Shown here: piece by piece, positions 57,433-64,000 of the stretch
Numbering within the stretch: the stretch's first letter is position 1
Layout of the letters: each line of letters begins with the position of its first letter
The notes under the pieces: model-generated
Told to the model about the DNA's origin: nothing
The model's database searches: none
Seen by the model: the letters and a program-made list of their open reading frames with translations, nothing else
Assembly (NCBI RefSeq): GCF_037154015.1
Contig: NZ_JBANRL010000001.1
Location: forward strand, 2,562,839 to 2,626,838
Direction of reading: 5' to 3'
DNA: 64,000 nt
Source of the DNA: Altererythrobacter aquiaggeris
GTDB taxonomy: Bacteria; Pseudomonadota; Alphaproteobacteria; Sphingomonadales; Sphingomonadaceae
Translations under genes and position numbers: made by a program

Positions 57433-58551
57433 ATGTCCAGAACGCTCTTGCCGATCCTGCCGTTGATGTTGCTTGCCGCTTGCGGAGAGGCGGGAACGGA
57501 TGCGCCGCCGCCGCTGAGCAAGCAGGCGCTCGCCGCCGTATCCGATAATGCCGGTGCCCCGACGGAGCAGGTTGCAAGGCAAGTGGATGACCTGTTTGCC
57601 AATCCCGAAACCATCGGCGAAACGCGCGCCGCAATCGTGATGCACCGCGGCCAGATCGTGGCCGAGCGTTACGGCGAGGGATATGATGCCGAAACACGCT
57701 TTGTCAGCTGGTCGATGGCCAAAACCGTCACGGCGGTGATGATCGGAATGCTGGTGGCCGACGGGCGGCTGAGGCTGGACGATTCGCCGCCGGTGCCCCG
57801 CTGGCAGCGCCCGGGTGACCCGCGCGGTGAAATCACCCTGCGGCAATTATTGCAGATGCGGTCGGGATTACGCCATTCCGAGGCCAGCGATCCGATATAC
57901 GATTCTGCAGAAGTCAGGATGCTGTTTCTGGACGGCCGAGATGACATGGCGGATTACGCCGGGGCCCAGCCCCTGGAAGCCGAACCTGGCCGCCAATTCG
58001 AATATTCATCGAACACAACTGTCATTCTGGCAGATATCGCTGCCCGGGCGCTGACGACAAGTAATGATCCCGAAGTCCGCCGCAAGACGGTGGCCGATTA
58101 TCTTCAGACAAGGTTGTTCGGACCGCTGGGAATGGACAGCATGGTCCCCGAATTCGACGCCCGCGGAACACTTGTTGGCGGCAGTCTTATGCATGCGACC
58201 GCGCGCGACTGGGCCAAATTCGGCGAATTCTTGCGCCATGGCGGGTCGGAACGCGGATCGCAAATGGTGCCGCGCCGATGGATCGATTTCATGAAGACGC
58301 CAAGCCCGCGATCGCCGTTTTACGGCGCGCAAACCTGGTTGAACCGCGATTCCGGCTTCGACCGCGATGATGAACAGGCTGACCGTGGTCCGGATACGAT
58401 GTTCGCGGCCATTGGCCATATGGGCCAGTACATTATCGTCAGCCCGGATCAAAAGCTGACCATCGTGCGGCTGGGGCATACCGATCAGGCCAAACGGACG
58501 GCCCTGGTCGGCGAACTGATGGATGTCGCCGAACTTTATCCCGAAATGTAG
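57433..58551 (+). CDS. Serine hydrolase lipoprotein (class C beta-lactamase-like)
   Basis: Periplasmic protein of 372 aa with a signal peptide and lipobox LAAC (Cys near residue 16). The penicillin-binding/beta-lactamase fold has the SxxK catalytic motif in SWSMAKTV (Ser near residue 93) and the YSSN motif in FEYSSNTTVI. The third motif is HMG-type rather than KTG. The start shares bases with a possible minus-strand start at 57434. These proteins are usually esterases or D-peptidases, not clinical beta-lactamases. The 3' end overlaps phzF by 16 bp antisense. Confidence 0.87.
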   Translation: MSRTLLPILPLMLLAACGEAGTDAPPPLSKQALAAVSDNAGAPTEQVARQVDDLFANPETIGETRAAIVMHRGQIVAERYGEGYDAETRFVSWSMAKTVTAVMIGMLVADGRLRLDDSPPVPRWQRPGDPRGEITLRQLLQMRSGLRHSEASDPIYDSAEVRMLFLDGRDDMADYAGAQPLEAEPGRQFEYSSNTTVILADIAARALTTSNDPEVRRKTVADYLQTRLFGPLGMDSMVPEFDARGTLVGGSLMHATARDWAKFGEFLRHGGSERGSQMVPRRWIDFMKTPSPRSPFYGAQTWLNRDSGFDRDDEQADRGPDTMFAAIGHMGQYIIVSPDQKLTIVRLGHTDQAKRTALVGELMDVAELYPEM

Positions 58552-59351
58552 AACGACCCTTCCACCACAGTGACGCAGCGCCCGCCCAGCCATGCACGCT
58601 CGCCCTGGTCATCCTTGGCCAGTCTGCAGGTCAGATCCCCGCCGCGCTGCGACGCCTGATGTGCGGTAAACCTGTCACGGCCCAGTTTTTCGGCCCAGAA
58701 CGGTGTCAACGCCGCATGGGCGGAACCGGTCACGCTATCTTCGTCCACACCTGCGCCAGGCACGAATACGCGGCTGACGACGTCTGTTTTCTCCCCCGGC
58801 GCAGTGCAAATATACTGCGGATCGCCAAATGTGGCGAGGCTGCGCAAATCGGGGGTTAACGCGCGGACCTCTGCTTCGCTGGCGAACAGAAAGATGTTGT
58901 AACGATCAGGGTGTTGCCAGGTTTCCAGCGGCCGGGCGCCCAGCAGTTCCGCTGCCTCCTCCCATTCACCCGGTTCGGTTCTGAGCGCGGGAAGGCCAAC
59001 TTCGTATCCACCTTCTGCCTTCACAACTTCGAGAACGCCTGCCTGCCGCGTACGAAAAGTGACGCGGTCACCAGCACCATCGCGGGATAGCAGGACATGA
59101 CCCGATGCAAGCGTTGCATGGCCGCAAAGCCTGATCTCCAGTAAGGGCGTAAACCAGCGCAATTCCCAGTCTGCCGCGCCCGTATCGTCGCGCACGATGA
59201 AGGCGGTTTCAGCAAAATTGTTCTCTTCGCCAATAGCCTGCAGAACATCATCGGCAAGCCAGCTGTCCAACTCCATCACAGCGGCCTGGTTGCCGGTGAA
59301 CGAACGGTTTGCGAAGGCATCGACATGCCAGTAGGGGATCTTCTGGCTCAC
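58536..59351 (-). CDS. PhzF family isomerase
   Basis: Protein of 271 aa with the two-lobed diaminopimelate-epimerase-like fold. It opens with YWHVDAFANRSFTGNQAAV, and the catalytic Glu lies in NNFAETAF (about residues 43-50). The second lobe has GVDEDSVTGSAHAAL. The family's true substrate is usually unknown outside phenazine pathways, and no phenazine genes are near. It overlaps the upstream fieF-type gene by 4 bp. Confidence 0.9.
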   Translation of the reverse strand: MSQKIPYWHVDAFANRSFTGNQAAVMELDSWLADDVLQAIGEENNFAETAFIVRDDTGAADWELRWFTPLLEIRLCGHATLASGHVLLSRDGAGDRVTFRTRQAGVLEVVKAEGGYEVGLPALRTEPGEWEEAAELLGARPLETWQHPDRYNIFLFASEAEVRALTPDLRSLATFGDPQYICTAPGEKTDVVSRVFVPGAGVDEDSVTGSAHAALTPFWAEKLGRDRFTAHQASQRGGDLTCRLAKDDQGERAWLGGRCVTVVEGSFYISG

Positions 59352-60304
59352 TTGCTGTCCTTCAATTTGGCGAATTCATCTTCTTCAACCATCGGGTTGT
59401 CCGGCTCGTCGACATGCCCGGCTGGATCGATGTGGATCAGCAATTCCATGTTCGGGAAATGGCTGCACAGATCTTCTTCGACGCGGTCAATGATCTCATG
59501 CGCTCGGCCCACGCTCATCCCTGCAGGCATATCCACATGGAACTGGACGAAATCGCGGTTGCCGCTGGTGCGTGTCCGCAAATCATGGAGGTTACGCAGC
59601 TCTTCATGCCTGGCGGCGATTTCGACGAAACGATGACGCTTTTCTTCAGGCCATTCGCGGTCCATCAAATGGTCGATAGCCTCGGACGAAGCGCGCCACG
59701 CACCCCAGCCAAGCCACAGAGCTATGCCAAGGCCGAACAGCGGATCGGCGCCGGACACGCCAATCACAGAATCCAGAACCAGCGCCGCTATGACTGCCAG
59801 ATTGAGCAGCAGATCCGACTGATAATGGACATGGTCCGCGCCGATGGCGACCGATTGTGTGCGGGCGATGACATAACGCTGCCAGGCCAGTAGCCCGACA
59901 GTGGCGATGATGGCAATGACCGAGACGGCAATCCCTTCCTCGATTGCTGCAACGCGGTTGCCGTTGATCAAACGGGTGATTGAACTGAAAGCAATTCCGA
60001 ACGCCGAAAGCGCGATCAGCACAACCTGGAACATCGCAGCCAGAGCTTCCGCCTTGCCGTGGCCGAAGCGGTGATCCTCATCAGCAGGGTGCGCAGCAAC
60101 CCAGACGCCGAGCAAAGTGGCGAGGCTGGCGACAAGATCGAGCGAAGAATCCGCCAGACTGCCGAGCATGGCTGCAGAATCGCTCTGCCAGGTTGCCCAT
60201 AGCTTCAGACCGACAAGCAAAACGGCAACCGAAATCGACGCATATGCGGCAGTGCGCGTCAGCCCGGCACGCTTTTCATGCGAAGCGTGGAGACGGCCGC
60301 TCAT
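59348..60304 (-). CDS. Cation diffusion facilitator (FieF-like) transporter
   Basis: Divalent metal efflux antiporter of 318 aa with six helices. The metal site is visible as DSSLD (in LADSSLDLVAS) in TM2 and HYQSD in TM5. A C-terminal cytoplasmic domain (about 210-290) includes HEELRNLHDLRTR. It exports Zn2+, Fe2+ or Mn2+; the D/D/H/D site is the type that carries zinc and iron. It overlaps pdxH and phzF by 4 bp each, so the three form an operon. Confidence 0.93.
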   Translation of the reverse strand: MSGRLHASHEKRAGLTRTAAYASISVAVLLVGLKLWATWQSDSAAMLGSLADSSLDLVASLATLLGVWVAAHPADEDHRFGHGKAEALAAMFQVVLIALSAFGIAFSSITRLINGNRVAAIEEGIAVSVIAIIATVGLLAWQRYVIARTQSVAIGADHVHYQSDLLLNLAVIAALVLDSVIGVSGADPLFGLGIALWLGWGAWRASSEAIDHLMDREWPEEKRHRFVEIAARHEELRNLHDLRTRTSGNRDFVQFHVDMPAGMSVGRAHEIIDRVEEDLCSHFPNMELLIHIDPAGHVDEPDNPMVEEDEFAKLKDSK

Positions 60305-60909
60305 GGATATAGCAACATATCGGTCCAGCCGTCTCCGGTCCGCTCGAAACGGCGACGGTCATGCAGTCGGTTTGGCCGATCAAGCCAGAATTCGAACGCT
60401 CCCGGCAGCAGCGTAAATCCCGTCCAGTGCCTGGGCCGTTCCACCATGCTGCCCTCGAACCGCGTGGCCGCCTCGTCAAACCGGTCGATAAAATCCTGCC
60501 GGCGGGGCAATGGCCGCGACTGGTCGGATGCAACCGCGCCCAATTGCGAATCGCGCGAGCGGCTGTGAAAATATGCGTCTGCCGTCTCGGGCAATACTTC
60601 TTCGAGCACGCCCTCGATCCGGATCTGCCGCCGCAGACTTTTCCAGTGAAACAGCAGCGCGGCCTGCGAATTAGTGCCTATTTCCTGCCCTTTGCGGCTT
60701 TGGGCATTGGTGTAGAACGTGAATCCGTTGCTGCCGTGCCCTTTCAGCAGAACCATCCTGACAGAAGGGGCGCCGCCGGGGGTCGCGGTTGCCAAAGCCA
60801 TGGCATCGGGATCGTTGGGTTCGCTTGTCCGTGCTTCGGCAAACCATTTGCCGAACAGTTCGAAAGGATCGGCAACGGGAATGGCGCTATTGGCTTGCGA
60901 AGTGTCCAT
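60301..60909 (-). CDS. pdxH: Pyridoxamine 5'-phosphate oxidase
   Basis: FMN enzyme of 202 aa making pyridoxal 5'-phosphate from PNP or PMP. Signatures are PNDPDAMALATATPGGAPSVRMVLLKG, GFTFYTNAQSRKG and the C-terminal family tail DRPNRLHDRRRFER. It is the first gene of the pdxH-fieF-phzF run (4-bp overlaps). It is divergent from the dnaJ-like gene with 82 bp between. Confidence 0.95.
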   Translation of the reverse strand: MDTSQANSAIPVADPFELFGKWFAEARTSEPNDPDAMALATATPGGAPSVRMVLLKGHGSNGFTFYTNAQSRKGQEIGTNSQAALLFHWKSLRRQIRIEGVLEEVLPETADAYFHSRSRDSQLGAVASDQSRPLPRRQDFIDRFDEAATRFEGSMVERPRHWTGFTLLPGAFEFWLDRPNRLHDRRRFERTGDGWTDMLLYP

Positions 60910-60991
60910 GGGCCCCGTCTACCGATGCAAATCGTATGAGGAAAGCCCGCTGCGCTTGCGCCCGGCCCCTGCATTACCTAGCTAACACGCA

Positions 60992-61945
60992 ATGGCTGAT
61001 CCATATTCGACTTTGGGCGTTGCCCGCACGGCGAGCGAGAAGGACATCAAGTCTGCCTATCGCAAACTTGCCAAGGAGCTTCACCCCGACAGAAATAAAG
61101 ACAATCCCAAGGCTTCGGACAAATTCTCCGAGGTCACCAACGCTTATGATCTGCTGTCGGACAAGGACAAGCGGGCCCGCTTCGACCGCGGTGAAATCGA
61201 CAGCGACGGCAATCCGAAAATGCCGTTTGGCGGCGGCGGGTTTGGCGGCCGCGGCGGCGGCGGCGGGGGCGGCGGGGGCGGCGGTTTCAGTTCGCAGGAT
61301 TTTCAGGGCTTCGGTGCTGAAGACATGGATCTGGGCGATATTTTCGAAGGTCTGTTTGGCGGACGCGCGGGCGGTGCAGGGCCGGGCGGAAACTTTGGCC
61401 GGCGGCCACCGCAACCGCCGCCGCGCAAGGGCGCAAATGTCAGCTACAGATTGAAAGTACCCTTCGTCGATGCGGCGACCCGCCGCGACCAGCGCATAAC
61501 ACTGGCAGACGGCAAAACAATTGATCTGAAACTGCCCGACGGCGTCGAGGACGGGACGCAGATGCGGCTCAAGGGCAAGGGCGAATCCGGGCCGGGCGGA
61601 AACGGCGATGCGACCGTCACCCTGACTATCCAGCCTCACGCGGCCTTCCGCCGCGAAGGTGATGATGTCAGGCTTGATCTGCCGGTCACACTGGAAGAAG
61701 CCGTGTTTGGCGCGAAAATAAGGGTGCCGACAGTGGACGGCGCAGTGATGCTGACGGTTTCGCCGGGAAGTTCTTCAGGAAAGGTGCTCAGGCTCAAGGG
61801 CAAGGGTTTTTCCAGCAAGAACGGTCAGCGCGGCGACCAGCTTGTGACGCTGGAAATCGCGCTTCCCGATGATGTCAGCGAACTTGCCAATCGTCTCGAA
61901 GGCTGGAAGGACACTTCCGATCCGCGCAGCAAGCTCGGTAATTAA
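60992..61945 (+). CDS. DnaJ/CbpA-type Hsp40 co-chaperone
   Basis: Co-chaperone of 317 aa. The N-terminal J domain (about 1-65) has the HPDRN motif, then a long Gly-rich segment (about 75-100) with an almost pure glycine run. C-terminal substrate domains (about 145-317) lack the cysteine-rich zinc repeats of DnaJ type I, so it is CbpA-like (type II). The start ATG is poorly supported by a ribosome site. brkB follows 14 bp later. Function: hand substrates to DnaK. Confidence 0.93.
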   Translation: MADPYSTLGVARTASEKDIKSAYRKLAKELHPDRNKDNPKASDKFSEVTNAYDLLSDKDKRARFDRGEIDSDGNPKMPFGGGGFGGRGGGGGGGGGGGFSSQDFQGFGAEDMDLGDIFEGLFGGRAGGAGPGGNFGRRPPQPPPRKGANVSYRLKVPFVDAATRRDQRITLADGKTIDLKLPDGVEDGTQMRLKGKGESGPGGNGDATVTLTIQPHAAFRREGDDVRLDLPVTLEEAVFGAKIRVPTVDGAVMLTVSPGSSSGKVLRLKGKGFSSKNGQRGDQLVTLEIALPDDVSELANRLEGWKDTSDPRSKLGN

Positions 61946-61959
61946 ACCCCCGGAGCCGA

Positions 61960-63009
61960 ATGTCGCAAGCCGACCTGCCAGATCCTGAAGAACGCATTAT
62001 CCGGTCCTATTCGCCGGAAGCCCGGCGGGAGGAAGCGGCGAAGCGGCGCCGCGAGCTGGGTCAACGGGTACGCGGAAGAGTGGGGCCCGGGACACGGTTC
62101 TTCGAAGTCGTCAAACGGGTAGCCGTGGGCGCCTACAACGACGGTTTCATTCATGCGGGCAACCTTGCCTATATGGCGATGCTGGCGATCTTTCCCTTTT
62201 TTATCACCGGCGCGGCTATTTTTTCCGCAATCGGCGAGGAGGCCGAACGCGCAGCCACGATTAACGCAATCCTGTTCGCATTGCCGCCAGTGGTGGGCAA
62301 TGTCATAGAGCCCGTCGCGCGCAGCGTGATCGAAGCGCGATCGGGCTGGCTTTTGTGGATCGGTGGTCTGTTCGGGCTGTGGACGGTTGGCAGTCTGATC
62401 GAGACAATTCGCGACATCCTGCGCCGGGCATACGGTACTGTCGCAACGCATTCGTTTCTAAAATACCGGCTGCTTTCTACCGGCATAATCATCTCGGCCG
62501 TGATCCTGTTGCTGGTCAGCCTTATCGCGCAGGTGCTGATCGGAACCGCACAGGAAATTATCCAGGCTTATATTCCCCAATTTGCAGACGCGATGGCGCA
62601 ATTGTCGATCAGCCGGATCGTGCCGGCGCTGGGTTTGTTCGGGTCGATTTACCTGCTGTTTTATACGCTGACACCCGCCGCCTATCGCACGCGGCGATAT
62701 CCCAAATGGCCCGGTGCGCTGCTGGTTACGGTATGGTGGGTCGGCGTTACGATCGGTTTACCTCCGGTGCTGCGCAGCATGTTCAGTTACGATCTGACCT
62801 ACGGCAGCATGGCCGGCATCATGATCACGCTTTTCTTTTTCTGGCTGGTCGGCCTAGGGATGGTTGTAGGGGCGGAATTGAATGCCGCGCTGGCCGAACC
62901 GCCGGAAGAAGTGGATTTCGTCGGACAGGCAGACAACCGGAAACGCGCGGCGCTGAAACGAGCCGAAGCCGGAGCCGGGAACGAAACTGAACAAGGTGGT
63001 GCCAAATGA
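61960..63009 (+). CDS. YihY/BrkB family membrane protein
   Basis: Inner-membrane protein of 349 aa with about six helices. It opens with a basic N-terminus and has FIHAGNLAYMAMLAIFPFFI, the family signature, and YDLTYGSMAGIMITLFFFWLVG near the C-terminus. The old 'ribonuclease BN' label is incorrect for this family. It overlaps fabI by 4 bp and follows the DnaJ-type gene by 14 bp. Function unknown, possibly envelope transport. Confidence 0.9.
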   Translation: MSQADLPDPEERIIRSYSPEARREEAAKRRRELGQRVRGRVGPGTRFFEVVKRVAVGAYNDGFIHAGNLAYMAMLAIFPFFITGAAIFSAIGEEAERAATINAILFALPPVVGNVIEPVARSVIEARSGWLLWIGGLFGLWTVGSLIETIRDILRRAYGTVATHSFLKYRLLSTGIIISAVILLLVSLIAQVLIGTAQEIIQAYIPQFADAMAQLSISRIVPALGLFGSIYLLFYTLTPAAYRTRRYPKWPGALLVTVWWVGVTIGLPPVLRSMFSYDLTYGSMAGIMITLFFFWLVGLGMVVGAELNAALAEPPEEVDFVGQADNRKRAALKRAEAGAGNETEQGGAK

Positions 63010-63812
63010 CCGGATTGATGCAGGGCAAGCGCGGGCTCATTATGGGGCTGGCCAATGACAAATCACTTGCCTGGGGGATTACGAAGAAACTTGCCGAACA
63101 CGGCGCCGAACTGGCATTCTCCTATCCCGGCGAAGCATTGGCCAAACGCGTCGGCCCGCTAGCCGCGCAGGTCGGAAGCGATTTTCTGATCGAATGCGAC
63201 GTCGCGGATATGGATGCGCTCGATACGGCCTTCGCTGCGGTCGAGGAACGCTGGGGCGGGCTTGATTTTCTGGTCCATGCAATCGGGTTTTCGGACAAGA
63301 ACGAATTGCGCGGCAAGTATGTCGATACCAGCCTCGAAAATTTCCTCCAAACGATGAATATCAGCGCCTATTCGCTGGTCGCCGCCACGAAACGAGCAGC
63401 AAAGCTGATGCCCGAAACCGGCGGAAGCGTGCTGACCTTGAGCTACTACGGCGCCGAAAAGGTGATCCCGCATTACAATGTCATGGGCGTGGCGAAGGCT
63501 GCGCTGGAAACCAGCGTCAAATATCTGGCCAATGATCTTGGTCCCGGCAACATTCGCGTCAATGCGATTTCTGCGGGCCCGATCAAAACGCTGGCTGCCA
63601 GCGGAATCGGTGATTTCCGCTATATTCTCAAGTGGAGCGAACTCAATTCGCCGCTGCGCCGCAACGTGGACATCGACGATGTCGGCGGTGCGGGACTATA
63701 TTTGCTGTGCGATCTGGCGTCCGGCGTCACCGGCGAAATCCATCATGTTGACGGCGGATACAACGTGATCGGCATGAAACAGGAAGACGCACCCGACATC
63801 GCATTGACGTAG
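63006..63812 (+). CDS. fabI: Enoyl-ACP reductase (FabI)
   Basis: NADH-dependent final reductase of fatty acid elongation, 268 aa. FabI-type signatures are GLMQGKRGLIMGLANDKSLAWGI, the catalytic Tyr/Lys in YNVMGVAK (about 157-164), and SAGPIKTLAASGI. It is the triclosan target class. The start overlaps brkB by 4 bp. The 188 bp after it to the window edge show only a 29-codon ORF (63852-63941) without a convincing ribosome site. Confidence 0.96.
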   Translation: MTGLMQGKRGLIMGLANDKSLAWGITKKLAEHGAELAFSYPGEALAKRVGPLAAQVGSDFLIECDVADMDALDTAFAAVEERWGGLDFLVHAIGFSDKNELRGKYVDTSLENFLQTMNISAYSLVAATKRAAKLMPETGGSVLTLSYYGAEKVIPHYNVMGVAKAALETSVKYLANDLGPGNIRVNAISAGPIKTLAASGIGDFRYILKWSELNSPLRRNVDIDDVGGAGLYLLCDLASGVTGEIHHVDGGYNVIGMKQEDAPDIALT

Positions 63813-64000
63813 ACTGCGCGGCGCCTTGTTTGAATGGCGGTCTCAAGGTTGATGAATGACGCAGGCGAGGAAACAAGCGCCAGAGATTATGGGCAAGCCG
63901 CGAACGTCCTTACGCTACTTCGGGCCGTGGTAATTGGGTGAGCTTTGCGAGTTACCGGATTACCCACCACTAGCTGTTGTTACGGCTATAAGCGAACTTT

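Noticed and set aside
57433..58551. Possible antibiotic resistance beta-lactamase
   Set aside because: The fold is beta-lactamase-like, but the third active-site motif is not the KTG type and the protein is a lipoprotein, more like an esterase or D-peptidase.
58536..59351. Phenazine biosynthesis cluster suggested by a PhzF homologue
   Set aside because: No other phenazine genes are present; the gene is coupled to a metal transporter and pdxH.
63852..63941. 29-codon ORF at the window edge
   Set aside because: Too short and lacking a convincing ribosome site; it could be the start of a broken gene, but the sequence ends too soon to tell.

Overview
The window reads as a continuous piece of chromosome from an alphaproteobacterium of the order Sphingomonadales, most likely family Erythrobacteraceae. 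This placement is an inference from gene content and protein style: MipZ in place of a MinCDE system, a SciP/DUF1153 cell-cycle regulator, a TonB-ExbB-multiple-ExbD cluster, a bifunctional phosphomannomutase/phosphoglucomutase of the PgmG type, a CysD/CysNC pair and a petABC bc1 operon. The DNA is moderately GC-rich and coding density is very high, with many 1-4 bp ATGA/TGATG overlaps. No insertion sequence, prophage, integrase, CRISPR array or rRNA was seen. No gene-free stretch reaches 300 bases; the longest gaps are 200-250 bp.

Layout. 1-3.4 kb: tonB, exbB and three tandem exbD genes on the plus strand, an energy-transducing complex for TonB-dependent uptake. 3.4-10.6 kb, minus strand: mipZ, a mini-DnaJ, pgmG, a DUF2059 exported protein, a GntA-like heme N-oxygenase overlapping a DUF1989 gene, and an Lhr-type helicase. 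10.7-15.4 kb: panC, tRNA-Gly(TCC), cysD-cysNC-cysQ (sulfate activation). 15.4-22.3 kb, minus strand: an OmpA lipoprotein and a proton antiporter; then petA-petB-petC-apt; then pgeF. 22.3-29.5 kb: pepN, an NAD-dependent epimerase, an EamA transporter, a threonine-aldolase-like enzyme, a small acetyltransferase-like protein, an acyl-CoA dehydrogenase and tRNA-Thr(GGT). 29.6-38.4 kb: a long plus-strand housekeeping operon: a 48-aa basic protein, gpmA, purE, purK, folA, a dipeptidase, ribF, ileS, lspA and a DUF3035 lipoprotein. 38.4-46.8 kb: a CorC-family protein, an OmpA/glycine-zipper lipoprotein, an orphan membrane protein, a second CysQ-like phosphatase, sucC, a DUF6265 protein, etfB-etfA and an exported TonB-domain protein. 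46.8-54.4 kb, minus strand: a sigma-like protein, then the operon MFP-RND-DUF445-GNAT. 54.6-55.7 kb: a YeaQ-type membrane protein and sciP with a coupled unknown gene, around a structured intergenic region. 55.8-64 kb: mnmA, a serine hydrolase lipoprotein, phzF-fieF-pdxH, a DnaJ co-chaperone, brkB and fabI.

The genes are mostly core metabolism and cell-envelope functions. The best candidates for something undescribed are (i) the overlapping GntA-like N-oxygenase/DUF1989 pair, both from families that act on guanidino compounds; (ii) an RND pump with an apparent insert of about 120 residues carrying two extra membrane helices; (iii) a strongly structured intergenic region with an intrinsic terminator facing the plus strand where no plus-strand gene exists; and (iv) a sigma-region-2-like protein with an in-frame tandem repeat. 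Function calls rest on motif and family recognition by eye; no database search was run.
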